Assembly: GCA_022495995.1 (NCBI GenBank)
Contig: JAFEMH010000752.1
Coordinates: forward strand, 1-64,000
DNA length: 64,000 nt
Reading direction: 5' to 3'
Source of the DNA: Adenophora triphylla var. japonica
Taxonomy: Eukaryota > Streptophyta > Magnoliopsida > Asterales > Campanulaceae
A program made the translations under genes and the position numbers. This document shows, in pieces, positions 11,800 to 22,577 of the stretch. The stretch's first letter is position 1; every line of letters starts with the position of its first letter. Below the pieces are notes generated by a model. That model saw only the letters and a list, made by a program, of their open reading frames with translations. It searched no databases and was not told the origin of the DNA.

Positions 11800-13223
11800 G
11801 CGAATACGTCGACATATTCTCCGAGGAGCGGGGTCAAGGTTTCTCTGTCTTCCCCCTTGAAGAAGCCGCCGATCTTTGTTTCTCTGGGGTCTCCTGTTGT
11901 CCCAAGATTAACTGTTTGCATTTCTTCGTCGTCAACGGGGCCATTCTTTCCACAACGACCTACTTGCTTAGCTAATTCTTTTAAGATTTGTTTGTTATCT
12001 TGATCTATCTCATCGTATGATTCATTATTAACGTGTTCGTTATATTGATTATTATTAGTTAATTCATCATTTACGATGTTAGCAATCTCAGGGTACTCGG
12101 AAAGATCAAAGATTTCATTAAGGAAGTAAGGGAATACATGTTCAGCCACCGCCTCGATTTCCTCTTGAGTGAGTTCATCGGAGGTGGAGCCTGCTTCTAA
12201 TGTAAAAGTTGTAGGGCCTATCTTCCTGCGAGGGTGGGGAGTGCAACCAAGCTCTTTGATCATGAAGTCTTCATCAACAACTGGTCCTCCGGTGACGTGC
12301 CAGTTTAGAATTGGCTTATCACATTTCTGTATTAGTCTTGTGTAGTCGGTAGTTGGAGCGTCCCCCTTGGATATTGCATGAATCTGGCTGTCTTCTAACC
12401 GGCACAGGTCTTGGAACTGTCGTAGCATGTATTCTCCCAACACAAAGTCCCATTCGCTTGTCATTTCTGCCTTCGTGCCCGACAAATCATTAGGGATTAG
12501 TGGGACGGATTCTGTTTCATCCGGGAGAAGCATCGCAGCCATCAAGATTTCAAAGCCCGGTTGGCGCTTTCCTTTATCATCGACCCATGGTTCTGAAAAG
12601 ATAAAGTAGGGAATAGTTTCCCCTTCTCGAACAAAATAGCCATTGAGTGTCCTCCGATATGGTTTGAGGTTGCAATCCTTGAACTTTGGGTCGTTGCAGT
12701 CTTTGTACGAGGTTCCTTCCCACTTGATTTGAGTGAAGCCCCACTCTTCTATGTCATCTTCATCGTGGATGGAGATGTCGTATCCTAGTCCATGCTTTGT
12801 GTGAGGCAGGGGGACCGGTGGTGGTTCCGTTATTCCTTGTAAGTGCTTTCCAAGCCCCAATCCATGGAAGTACCCTTTTGCTAGCATCATTCTCCAGGGC
12901 AGGAAGGCTTCCGAAAACCTAAGTGCCTTTGAGTAGTCGTTTTCGTTGCAAGTGTCTATGACGTTCACGCGTGCTTTCTTTCTCGATCTCAAAACCACCG
13001 AACAGGAAATCGAAGTGCTATGTTGTACTTCGAGGATAGGACTAGCAGTGACCATCTCTCCGTGTATGGTGACTATAGTGTTGTTGTGTCTGAACTTGAC
13101 GCATTGGTGCAAGGAGGAGGGCACACCCCCTATGTCATGTAGCCAAGGGCGACCAAGTAGCAAGTTGAAGGATGCCGGGATGTCGATGACTTGAAATTCG
13201 ATGCTCATAGTGACTTGTCCCAT
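11772..13223 (-). CDS. Element D protease C-terminus and linker before the reverse transcriptase
   Basis: This 483-codon open frame is in the same frame as the gag-protease ORF and separated from it by a single stop near 13240. It starts with the C-terminal half of the aspartic protease (FNLLLGRPWLHD). A long low-similarity linker follows, then the EYVDVFAWSYKDMPG block that opens the reverse transcriptase. A frameshift near 11790 separates it from the polymerase itself. Confidence 0.75.
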   Translation of the reverse strand: MGQVTMSIEFQVIDIPASFNLLLGRPWLHDIGGVPSSLHQCVKFRHNNTIVTIHGEMVTASPILEVQHSTSISCSVVLRSRKKARVNVIDTCNENDYSKALRFSEAFLPWRMMLAKGYFHGLGLGKHLQGITEPPPVPLPHTKHGLGYDISIHDEDDIEEWGFTQIKWEGTSYKDCNDPKFKDCNLKPYRRTLNGYFVREGETIPYFIFSEPWVDDKGKRQPGFEILMAAMLLPDETESVPLIPNDLSGTKAEMTSEWDFVLGEYMLRQFQDLCRLEDSQIHAISKGDAPTTDYTRLIQKCDKPILNWHVTGGPVVDEDFMIKELGCTPHPRRKIGPTTFTLEAGSTSDELTQEEIEAVAEHVFPYFLNEIFDLSEYPEIANIVNDELTNNNQYNEHVNNESYDEIDQDNKQILKELAKQVGRCGKNGPVDDEEMQTVNLGTTGDPRETKIGGFFKGEDRETLTPLLGEYVDVFAWSYKDMPG

Positions 13224-13241
13224 TTCTATAGGTATTACAAC

Positions 13242-15398
13242 TTATCCCAGAGCGGTTCTAGCAGTACAATCGTACCCCCTTACAGTATGCCCGGATGGCT
13301 TGAGGTCTTTGTGGGTGAGGCCTAATGATGATAAGGCTTTCTTCGGGAGGACATTGATTGCAGAACCATTGTCAACCAAAATGCGTGGCATTCGGTACCC
13401 ATTCACCTTAGCAGTTATGTAAAGGGCCTCATGATGATTGTTCCCATAGGATGGGAGGTCCAAGTCAGTGAAAGTGATGACGTTGCCAAACTGCACTTGG
13501 CCAATCATTTGAGTGAGCTCTTCGGGTGTCGCTTCTGAGGAAATGGTCATTTGAGCCAATGCCTTTTTCAACATCTCACGGTGCTTGTGAGATGCTCCTA
13601 TGAGGTCCCAAACCGAGATATTTGCTTGTGTCTTTTTCAATTGAGTTAAGAGAGGGTCTTCCGGCTCACTTGGCGATGAGGCTTTAGCTTGTTTTGGAGG
13701 ATTTTCATCCCTTGGGTCTTTGTTGGTGATCACACGACCGGATCGTGTGAGTAGGTTGACTGTTTTAGACCCTTTTTCCTTTTGTTCTATGATTTCCTCC
13801 CAAGACATCATATAACAGAAAGAAGATTCATTAAATTCAAGAGGGCTCTCGTCCACAATTGTGGCTAGACGAGTAGGGTCCTCGAAGCTACTTTCTATCT
13901 CTATTAAATTGACCTCATTGTTTGGCAAAGGATTAGTAACAACATTTGGTAACCCTATCTCTTTATCGTCAAACAAATCTTGGATGACGTCTTTCAAGTG
14001 GAAGCAAGAGTTGGTGTCGTGACCGGTGAAGTTGTGGTACTTGCAGAAGAGGTGATGAGCATGGTTGGCGGGGAGATCTTTCTTTGGAGGTTCGCCTTCT
14101 CTTGGTTTGATTTTCCCATTCTTGACAAGTACTTCGAAGAGTTCTTCTTGGGTGATCCCTTCAAGCTTGTCATAATGCCTATCTTTCTTCTTCTTTTGTG
14201 GTGGAGGTACTGCAGAGTACTTACCGTTTTCGGGATGATTGAAGACAATGGCATTGACAGATGCATCCTTGGGTTTGGAGGAGGAAGAAGAGCTCTTGTT
14301 GTAGCGGAATCCACTTTCTTTCTTGGCTTCCCTTTTCTGTTTGATGAGGTCATCTAACCGTATGCCCGACTTGTGAAGTTCGACGAAGCTAGGAAAGTAG
14401 TTGCCGGCTAGCTTGTCTTGATATTCCTCTCTAAGGCACTGTATGAGGATGTGAATTTGCTCGTCTAGGCTGGGCCTATCAACGATTTCGGTTAGCTTAG
14501 TTCTCCACCTTTTGACAAAATCTGTGAAGGACTCGTTCGGAAGTTGCTTGGTTTGCTCAAGATCCCTCCTAGTGGTGCGATAAGTGGAGTTGTCCTCGTA
14601 TTGCTTTTGGAAGGTGCAACTAGCAAGTGGCCAGTCCAGTCTTGTTGAGAGTGGGAGGGTCATATACCAATCTCTAGCAGCACCATCGAGAGTTTGTGGA
14701 AAGCATTGGGCTAACAGGTTGTCATCAACACCCATAGGTAGCATGGCCCAAGAGTAGGTCTCCAAATGTGATTTGGGACAGGTGGTGCCATTGAATTTTG
14801 CAATGTCGGGTGTCTTGTACTTTCTAGGAAGCTTTGACATAGACTGACGAAGGGTATCGTAATCAATGGAGAGCGTGGCTCCCTTACTCACATCAAGGGA
14901 TGCAAGTTTCTTTTCTAGCATGGCCATGGTAAGGGGTTCATTCTTGCTTTCCCCCTTGCTTTCTTTCTTGGATGTGCAGCTCTCATTGTCGGATGAGGAA
15001 GATGATGAGCTAGACTCATACCTCTTTTTCTTGCCTTTGCTTTTGCGGCGACCCTTGGCCCTTTTAGTGTATGACTCCTCTTCTCCGGAGGAAGAGTCAT
15101 TTTTCTTCTTCTTTTCTTTGTTGGCTAGTGCAGCCCTAAGCTCTTGAATTTCTTCCACGAGAGTGTGGATTTGGGAAGCTTGTACTTCTAGGCGATCATT
15201 GGCTTCTTCCAGAAGTTTGTGGTTGTTTTTCTGGACAGGTCTCATTTCCCGGAATGTTGTCGATGTCGACATTGTGTTGGGAGTCTTGGAGTTGAGTAGC
15301 TTCGGAAAACCGACGTAAGATATGCAGATATCGGGATCTAGCCCCAACGAGTGGAAGGTGCTTAAATGGCTCGTGCTCAAATCCAGCAGACAGAACAT
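13242..15398 (-). CDS. gag: Element D gag-protease
   Basis: This 718-codon frame begins with a coiled-coil-like segment (LLEEANDRLEVQASQIHTL), then a Lys/Ser-rich acidic-basic stretch. The capsid domain comes next (about residues 190-300: PDIAKFNGTTCP, LDGAARDWY, TDFVKRWRTKL). A zinc-binding motif CxxHxxxxHxxxxC lies at about residues 451-464, and the protease active site VDNGSAINVLP at about residues 673-684. Compared with element E, a one-base loss followed by a compensating gain alters about 15 residues near the start. The stop at 13242 lies inside the protease. Its true initiator is probably the internal Met matching position 62763 of E. Confidence 0.85.
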   Translation of the reverse strand: MFCLLDLSTSHLSTFHSLGLDPDICISYVGFPKLLNSKTPNTMSTSTTFREMRPVQKNNHKLLEEANDRLEVQASQIHTLVEEIQELRAALANKEKKKKNDSSSGEEESYTKRAKGRRKSKGKKKRYESSSSSSSSDNESCTSKKESKGESKNEPLTMAMLEKKLASLDVSKGATLSIDYDTLRQSMSKLPRKYKTPDIAKFNGTTCPKSHLETYSWAMLPMGVDDNLLAQCFPQTLDGAARDWYMTLPLSTRLDWPLASCTFQKQYEDNSTYRTTRRDLEQTKQLPNESFTDFVKRWRTKLTEIVDRPSLDEQIHILIQCLREEYQDKLAGNYFPSFVELHKSGIRLDDLIKQKREAKKESGFRYNKSSSSSSKPKDASVNAIVFNHPENGKYSAVPPPQKKKKDRHYDKLEGITQEELFEVLVKNGKIKPREGEPPKKDLPANHAHHLFCKYHNFTGHDTNSCFHLKDVIQDLFDDKEIGLPNVVTNPLPNNEVNLIEIESSFEDPTRLATIVDESPLEFNESSFCYMMSWEEIIEQKEKGSKTVNLLTRSGRVITNKDPRDENPPKQAKASSPSEPEDPLLTQLKKTQANISVWDLIGASHKHREMLKKALAQMTISSEATPEELTQMIGQVQFGNVITFTDLDLPSYGNNHHEALYITAKVNGYRMPRILVDNGSAINVLPKKALSSLGLTHKDLKPSGHTVRGYDCTARTALG

Positions 15399-16547
15399 TA
15401 TCTCGTGCGAGATTAGTAATCCCGCGCGAGATAATCACACGGAAAGTCGATTTTTATTTAGCCCTAATTTTTGGTCGGAACGGAAAGTCCGTTTTGAGGG
15501 GTTTCTAAGGCCTTTATCAGAACCTAACGACTAAGCAATCAATCCGATTTTTGTAAAGCAAAGCCATGTAAGATTGTTTTTTGTCAAGGAGCACATTTTT
15601 TTGAAGGGACATCCGAAAGGGTCATTCCGAAGAGACTTTTTCCGAAGGACTTTTTCCGAAGGGACTTTTCCGAATCCTTCTTTATTGTCAATTTTGCATG
15701 GCTTTGTTTTGATCAAAAACAAGAAAAGATCACCGAGTCAAAACCGACCTGGTCACGGAGTGATCCTAAAAAGTCAATCTACATGAGAATGTGGCGATCC
15801 AGTGGCTTGAAGGCTAGGCTCCCGCGATATGACAATCTAAGTGGATTGAATACGCGGAGTGGGATTGTCCAACTTCGGAGAGACCGCGACTAGGTGGTTA
15901 CCGCCATCCGTCCTTAGTGTGGGTCCCGGGTTTATAGAGGGTATGTAGTGCAATGACAGCTTATAGTATGAGTGCGCGTGTGTGATAGTCAATCTATGTG
16001 ATAGAGTAAAATAGGAAGTTTTTTTTTTGAAAGTCAAAAGAGAAAACAGATAGTGGCCGCACCAAGTGGTTGCCTACGTTTCTCCCAATTTAGGAAGACT
16101 CAGCCGTCGTAGTTCCACATAAAGAGAGATAAAGAGAGATAAATAATTTAATTTACAACTCCCGAATCCCCACTCGGACCGGACTTTAATTAAATAAAAA
16201 CCCAATCACATGCGCTCATAAATAATAATCAATTATTTAAGGAAAATAAAGGTCCGAGTTCTACATTTTAAGGGAGGCCTTAAGATGCGAGAACTCTGCG
16301 AGATAATGAATCCCGGGATCCCCTTGCGTGTTCGACCCTCGTCTTGGACCACGGGATGAACAGGAGAAACCGTAAAACAACCAGATTGCCGAAGCCATAT
16401 CTCGCGCGAGATATGATATCTCGCCGCTTGAGATAAGCTTCATCTGAGAGCAAAAAATTTGAATTTTACTAATTTTTTGAAAACCTCTCTTTTAATTTTG
16501 ACGCAAGTTTAAGCCTCTTAATTTTCGGTCCCTAATGAGTCGCCAAC
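15399..16547 (-). other. Element D leader (5' untranslated region)
   Basis: This is noncoding sequence between the 5' LTR and gag, homologous in reverse to 61470-62633 of element E. It contains CpG palindromes at 15400-15413, 15419-15432, 16399-16412 and 16418-16434. A short array keyed by TTCCGAAGG lies at about 15610-15680, and a CTACG/CGTAG hairpin at 16074-16112. Confidence 0.75.
16529..16545 (-). other. Element D primer-binding site, degenerate
   Basis: Read on the - strand next to the 5' LTR, the sequence begins TGGCGACTCATTAGGGA. It is a degraded form of the TGGCGACTCCACTGGGGA seen in element B. From memory this matches the 3' end of a plant tRNA-Arg, the primer reported for Tat/Ogre elements. 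Confidence 0.6.
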
Positions 16548-17546
16548 CGTAGCGTTGTGAGAAAGAAATTCTTATTCCTTTTATTTTTTTTGAGTCGCCA
16601 CCTATATTATTTGATTGGAAACATAGAAAAACCATTTGAAAGAGATTTGAGTTCGGGGCTTAGGTTATGAAATGGGTAGGTTTAGAAGGCATCCATTTCA
16701 CCCAATCCGGAGATCGGTCTTGCTAAAGAAAAGAGAGGTTTTTAAAAGAAGAAGTAAAAAAACTAATCTAAATACTACAAATAAAGGTCCATTTGACGAG
16801 GTCAAACGGAATGTAGAATCGATTGCTTCGAGACCGTCTCCATGATTTGGAGAGGCTCTAGGCCGATCCTAGATTCTATGGACTTATACCACTCTAACAA
16901 TCAATTAGAAGGAAGTTTAGGGATTACCTTGCGTGAGGTGATTTGGGCGAGTTTCGACTCAAGTTTAGAGTCGACCCTTCACACGGACGAGCTTCGCCTC
17001 GGTCCTTGGTTTGGAGATTGATGCTTGTTTATCAACAAGGTTGACAAACAAACTATGAGGTGAGTTTTAGGGTGATTTTGTAGGATTCTTTCAAGGAGAG
17101 AAACCAACAAAATGTGTGTGTTGTGAAAATTCTTCGACCTCTTGAACCTTGGAAGTCACCAAGTATTTATAGAGTTTGGATATGAAGAAGTGGAGAGTTA
17201 AAACCCTATCAGATGGTTCTAGACCTCTTCTCCCATTGGTTGGCCGGAGAGATAAAGTTTTATCTCGAAAAAGAGGTTGAAATCGACGAGGGAACCGTCG
17301 TTGCTGCAATCTGCAGTAGAGGGGGATATCTCGCGCGAGACACGCCATCTCGCGGCGAGATATTGCTCCCTGTGGACAGCTTTTGTCCTTTCCTCGTTAT
17401 CTCGTATGCAGTTTAGTCCCAAACTAACGGTAGTTAGTCAAAACTTAACGAAACATGACGAAATGGTGGATTTCTACTTCTTGACTCAAAGCGAGACTTA
17501 GAGTGGTATAAGTATGTTCCGATGTGTTCAGAATGGGGTGTCTACA
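16548..17546 (-). repeat. Element D 5' LTR (right copy)
   Basis: It matches 3464-4461. Its + strand start has changed from TG to CG. A TATA box (TATTTATA at 17164-17171 on the + strand, TATAAATA in the element's sense) marks the likely promoter. CpG near-palindromes lie at 17328-17340 and 17347-17361, between the 5' end of the LTR and the TATA box in element sense. Confidence 0.92.
17164..17171 (-). promoter_or_regulatory. TATA box of the element D 5' LTR
   Basis: TATAAATA in element sense, at a conserved place also occupied in element E's 5' LTR (60837-60844). Confidence 0.6.
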
Positions 17547-17551
17547 ATGGT
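17547..17551. repeat. Target-site duplication of element D, right copy
   Basis: ATGGT directly follows the CA end of the right LTR and equals 3459-3463. Confidence 0.92.
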
Positions 17552-18780
17552 CATTGAATATCCTACCTGGTTGTCTAATATCGTGACTGTGACTAAAGAA
17601 AACGGGAAGGTACACTGCTGTGTGGATTTCCGGGATCTAAACAAAGCCAGTCCCAAAGACGACTACCCGTTGCCAAACATAGACATTTTGGTAGACGCCA
17701 CGGCCAACTACGAAGTCAAGTCGTTCGTTGATGGTTTTGCTGGCTACAATCAGATCAAGATGGCAGAAGAGAACCAGGAAAAGACAGCTTTCACCATGCC
17801 ATGGGGGACATACTGTTACACGGTGATGCCTTTTGGGTTAAAAAACGCTGGGGCTAGGTATCAAAGGGTAGCAAATGCATTTTTTCATGACATGATACAC
17901 AAGGAAATTGAGGTCTATGTCAACGATATTATTATCCATTCCAAAGGCGCAGATGGACAACACTTTGTTGATCTGTGAAAGTTCTTTGAGCGGTTAAGAA
18001 AGCATTCTATGAGGCTCAACCCTGCAAAGTGCACCTTTATAGTGACAAAAGGAAAAGTACTTGGGTATATGGTCACAGAGTGAGGCATTGAATCCGACCC
18101 CTGGAAGATCAAAGCCATTATGGACATGAGGCCACCTCGATCCCAGACAGAAGTCAAAAGATTTATGGGCAAGTTGCAGTACATCAGCCGTTTCGTCAAT
18201 CAGCTGACAACCATGAGTGAGCCCATCTTCAAGCTTATAAAAAAGAACGTCGATACAGAATGGAATGAAGAATTCCAGGATGCCTTTGACAAAATTAAGG
18301 CATACCTAGTGAATCCCCCGATATTATGCCCCCCGCATAGACAGAAACCTATTCTGCTCTATCTCATGATCACCGACACGGCAGTTGGGGCTATGCTGGC
18401 CCAGGAAATGAAAGATTCACAGGTAGAGAATGCCATTTACTTTGTGACTCGAAAGCTGCAAGAGAGTGAGCTCAATTACCCGACGTGTGAAAAGACCTGT
18501 ACAGGACCAGTCTGGGTAGTCGGGAAACTGAAGCACTACATGCAGGCTCACTCGATAAATTTGGTCTCAAAAATGGACCCCATCAAGTATATCTATGAAA
18601 AACCTTCCCTCTCAATGCGCCTGGCAAAGTGGTCATTTTTCCTAGCAGAGTTTGACATCAACTATGTAACAAGAAAGGCAATCAAGGGTCAAGCACTATC
18701 AGACCATCTGGCAAGTTTTCCTAGTAATGAGGACCGAGGACCTGAACCCCAGTTTCTGGATGAGGGGATTTTCATTGTTG
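17552..18780 (+). pseudogene. Element A reverse transcriptase and Ty3-type RNase H (resumed)
   Basis: The frame continues from 3463 once element D is removed. Blocks CVDFRDLNKASPKDDYPLPN and MPFGLKNAGARY are clear. The catalytic motif reads YVND (17916-17927) instead of YVDD, so the first metal-binding Asp is Asn. In-frame TGA codons follow at 17976 and near 18081. The connection and RNase H part (18120 on) reads through FMGKLQYISRFVNQLT and YLMITDTAVGAMLAQ. Confidence 0.88.
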
Positions 18781-19390
18781 AGCCCGAGAATCGATGGCAA
18801 CTCTTCTTCGATGGAGCTGCTAACAAAAGGGGAAATGGCATAGGAATGTTATTGGTAGACCCAAAAGATGAGCATATGCCAATAGCCGTCAAGCTGAACT
18901 TCTCTGTCATAAATAATGCGGCAGAGTATGAAGCCTGTATAGCCGGTTTGGAGGCCGCCAGAAAGAAATTTTAAGGAACTCGAGGTCTACGAAGACTCAG
19001 CCCTGATCATTAACCAGTTCTCAAACAAGTGGAAGACTGTGGATCCTAACCTACATAAGTATCAAGCCTATATGGAAGAATTGACAGAGCAATTCAGAGA
19101 AGTAACCTTCCATTATCTGCCAAGAGACAAGAATAGATTTGCAGATGCCTTAGCTACTCTAGCCACATTGGTAGAGATCCACGAGGGAAAGGCAGTAAAA
19201 CAATTCAGAGTGGGTAGAAGGGAAGCACCAGCCTTCTGTTGTGAAATAGAAGTGGGACCTAAACTCGTCAAGGAACCTTGGTACAATCAAGTTTACCAGT
19301 ATCTCAAAGATGGGGAATCAACATTCAGAGACGAAGAAGGTAAGCTAAAGGAAGGCATCAAAGCCAAAAGATTGCAAGCTTTGAAGTGAC
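18781..19390 (+). pseudogene. Element A second (archaeal-type) RNase H (frameshifted)
   Basis: It starts with RWQLFFDGAANKRGNGIGM and AEYEACIAGLEAA. A one-base shift near 18970 moves the reading to the frame with YEDSALIINQ, HYLPRDKNRFADALA and TLVEI. The catalytic Asp in the third block is preserved in the shifted frame. It ends at TGA 19387-19389. It matches 9832-10455 of element D. Confidence 0.85.
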
Positions 19391-20529
19391 TGGCCTCTTA
19401 CTTTGTCATTCTAGGAGGCGATCTGTACAAAAAGTGATACCAAGGACCACTCCTACTGTGTGTCACCAAAGAAAGAGCAAGAGAGCTAATGAATGAAGTC
19501 CATAATAGTCCCTGCGGTCCTCACATGAATGCCAGAGCATTAATGCAAGTGATCCTCAGAATGGGCTACTACTGGATCTCCATGGAAACAGACTGTATTC
19601 AGCATGTCCGAGAATGTGACAAGTGCCAGCGGTTTGCCAACCTTAATCATCTCCCGCCTCATGACCTGTACTGCATGACGATGCCTTGGCCGTTTGCAAC
19701 TTGGGGCATTAATGTAATTGGGAAGATAGCCCCAGTCGGAAGCAACGGGCATGAGTTTATGTTAGTGGCAGTGGACTATTTCACGAAATGGATGGAAGCA
19801 AAGTCTTATAAGGTCCTCACTTCCAAGAAGGTTGCCCAGTTTGTCAAAGAAAATATCATGTGAAGATATGGGGTGCCAAACGAGATCATCTCGGATAATG
19901 GGACACATTTTGAAGGAGACTGCTATAGATTGCTGTCAAAATTCAAAGTCACACGCCCCTCAAACCAATGGAGTGGTAGAAGCTGCAAATAAGATACTTG
20001 AGAGAATCATCCGAAAGATGGCCACTCACGGTCGTGACTGGCCCGAAAAATTACATCTAGCACTCTGGGGCTACAGAACTTCTATCAGAATAGCCACGGG
20101 AGAAACCTCTTTCGCCTTGATTTACGAAATAGAAGCAGTCCTGCCTGTAGAGTTGGAGATTCCGTCACTGAGAGTCCTCTTGGAAAACAACATCAATGAA
20201 GTAGAATGGTTGCGCAGCCGACATGATGAGCTCGCCCTACTTGATGAAAGGAAGCTAAAATCCATGGAACATACTCGAGCCTATCAGAGGCGAATGGCCA
20301 GGGCATTTGACAAAAGGTCAAGGCTAGAGACATCAAAGAAGGAGATTTGGTACTGAAAGAGAAGCCCCCTACCAGAGACAACCCTCTAGGAAAGTGGGAA
20401 CCAGTTTGGATCGACCCGTACGTGGTACAGAAGATACTATCGGGAGGAGCAATGAAGCTTGCAGACCTGGATGGCAATCCTTTTGTTCACCCTGTCAACG
20501 GTGACAAGCTTCGTCGTTATTATGTCTAA
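19391..20529 (+). pseudogene. Element A integrase (broken)
   Basis: The zinc-binding His/Cys region (about 19500-19640, with CDKCQRFAN) is followed by the core. The first Asp position falls in the block read WGINVIGKI, where Asp is replaced by Asn. The second Asp lies in SDNGTHF, and the Glu in VVEAANKI. A stop (TGA, 19861-19863) and a small deletion near 19930 remove residues between the second and third catalytic blocks. The C-terminal part reads on to 20356, then in another frame to TAA 20527-20529. Confidence 0.83.
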
Positions 20530-20945
20530 AATAAAAAATATATATATATATATAAAATAATAATAAAAAAAATGCTAAAAGAGTAATACCCAGCTAGGCT
20601 GAAAAACCTGAAAAGGGCGATCTAGGCAGAAAACAGGATCGTACCAAAAAAAAAGAAAAAATATTGCAAAAAGAGTAATACCCAGCTAGGCTGAAAACCC
20701 TGAAAAGGGCGGTCTAGGCAGAAAACAGGGTTGCACAAAAAAAAACAACAAAATCCAAAAAAGTTCATTAGAATGAACTACGGAGACCTGAGCCCCTTAG
20801 TCTTTTTTGTGAAAGGGGAACGTAGGCAGCTAGAAATGGTTCGGTCTAAACAATAAATAAGACATTCAGATTTCCATGAAACGTGTCTAGAAAAATTCTA
20901 AGATAATATCTCTTGTTTTTACAAATTAAAAACTTCTTGATGAGT
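20530..20945 (+). other. Element A post-pol block: twin dyads and a conserved hairpin
   Basis: A TA microsatellite (about 20538-20553) is followed by two similar units 92 bases apart (from 20581 and from 20673). Each unit has CTAGG pairs (20594-20598 with 20622-20626; 20686-20690 with 20714-20718) around a small hairpin. In the second unit that hairpin is CCCT-GAAA-AGGG at 20698-20709. A CTACG (20778-20782) / CGTAG (20821-20825) hairpin with inner stem CCCCTT/AAGGGG (20793-20798, 20813-20818) follows. Element D has the same features after its pol stop. Confidence 0.75.
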
Positions 20946-21063
20946 TCAAGCACGGTCTACTCTTGACTCTCCTAACCTGCTACGAAGACAAAAGATACAA
21001 TAAAAGACCTTATGAACTAATGTGTTTGCAAAAGGCAATAAGTGGATGCTTAGAATAGGTCTA

Positions 21064-22577
21064 TCAATTGTCAGCGGCAGTGTCCTCCTTGTTCTTCTTT
21101 CCCCGACCTCGACCTCGTCGAGTGTTCTTTCTCTTCTTCTCAATAATGTCTGTCTCCCTCATCCCTATCTCAGGCGCCCTCACTGGAGCCTCGATCAAAC
21201 ATGTGTCAATAAGTGCCTTCTCTACCCTGGCATGAGTCTTTATCTCCTCTTGCTGAGCCTCGATGAGAGGAGAAATCTCTGATAGTCTCTCATATCTGAC
21301 TTCCATGTCTTTGATAAAATCATCTGACTGGTTATGGCGACTAGCCTTTGCCTCGGCCTCTCTCAAAGCCCTTCTAGATTCACTATCAGCACCCAATAAG
21401 GCCTGGCGCCTCTCTCCCAAGACAATCTGAGTCGCCCCCATCTCCCTCTCATACCAATGCAGGTAAGCTGTGGTCAAACTCTTCCTGTTCTTGAGAATGG
21501 CCCCAGGTGGAAAAGCGGCATATGTCCGTGCTCTCGAGAAAAAGGAAAAGCTATCTGGACCTATCATGTCTAAAGGTGCCACCTCCATGGTGCGAATGTC
21601 CTCCCAGTCATCCAATGGCTCCTGTAAGGTCCCGAACTGTCTCGACACCAAGCGGGGAATGTAGAAGGACGACAAGGATAACCCTGGAACCCTCACTATG
21701 TAGGACTCTTGAAATGTCCTACGGGTCTGCAATCTCCAATGAGGCACCCACCAACGAACATCCAAGGTAGACAGCTGAGCCATCATCAGCTCCCAGTGAC
21801 CATGATCCTGCTGTCTCGATGCACCCCTCTGAGAAATTACCCAAGGATACTGAGTTGGAAAAGCCCCAGGTAAAGCCCTGAGCCTCTCCTGTAACCATAG
21901 AGTCAGTACAGCTAGGCTCCCTGACCGCATGAAAAGGTCCCCCTGGCCATCCTATCAAAGCCGTGCAGCGTCTCCCCCAAAATCTGAGGGACAATATCTC
22001 TCCCAGCACTGCAATCTCTGACCTTGTCCAAAAGGCCGCTATGGCACACTCCAAAGGATTCAGCAGTGAAAAGGAAAGAAAATATGCAGAGAATGAAAGC
22101 ATCCATAGATATCGTGGTCTCAGCATTACCCGGAGACATGAATCTGCTCGGAATGTCAGAAATGTCGATCCTATCGGGAGCTATCATCATCCCTTCAGCT
22201 TCTTTCGGAGAAATTTGCAGAAAAGATGCCAGCTTTAGGATCACTGGTAAATCCCCGGCCAAAGGAATCAAAATAGCCTCAATTTCCGGACCCCCAATCA
22301 ATGTTCAGAAATCCTCAAAGGTGGGAACGATCTCATTGTAGGAAAAGGAGTAAACATGTCTTCGGACGTCCCAAAATCTTGCTGCTGCTCTCAAAAGGTC
22401 CCAATCGGGTGGAAGATCCTTCAAATGCCACAAAGATTTGATTTTGAAGGTGTTGTCAAAAAGCCCCTTGTGAGATTGAAAGTTATACCTCATCCAAGAC
22501 TGAAGGTTGGAAAGAAAATGATCCTTTTTCCCCTTTTGCAATCGGACCGGTTTCTCCATGGAAATGATTGGTCTCAT
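21064..22577 (-). pseudogene. Second antisense gene of element A, DUF7745-like (broken)
   Basis: Open frames 22577-22305, 22301-21912 (same frame, one TGA between) and 21930-21064 (shifted) form one coding region against the direction of A. Landmarks are ARFWDVRRHVYSFSYNEIVPTFEDF near the start, DIVPQILGETLHGFD in the middle and a Lys/Arg-rich nuclear-localisation-like tail. The first block recalls the plant domain I remember as DUF7745. The second block is shared with 7201-7839 of element D. No function is known to me. Confidence 0.62.

Larger units (their letters stand above)
3464..17546 (-). mobile_element. Element D: 14.1-kb Tat-lineage Ty3/gypsy LTR retrotransposon (defective)
   Basis: The element is bounded by LTRs of 998 and 999 bases and by the duplication ATGGT, and its genes run right to left. 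In its own direction the order is 5' LTR (16548-17546), primer-binding site, leader, gag-protease, reverse transcriptase, RNase H, second RNase H, integrase (ends 8621), a post-pol dyad block, a PMD gene and a DUF7745-like gene in antisense, a minisatellite, then the 3' LTR (3464-4461). By hand count the LTRs differ by only about ten substitutions plus several one-base indels, so insertion is recent. Gag-pol nevertheless carries many frameshifts. Element E at 60469 is of the same family. Confidence 0.93.

Noticed and set aside
14866..15147. Frame on the + strand opposite the start of element D's gag
   Set aside because: Shadow of the Lys/Ser-rich gag region, giving Leu/Ser/Phe-rich nonsense.
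20538..20553. TA run as a TATA promoter
   Set aside because: A plain dinucleotide microsatellite after the pol stop, with no sign of a transcript start.
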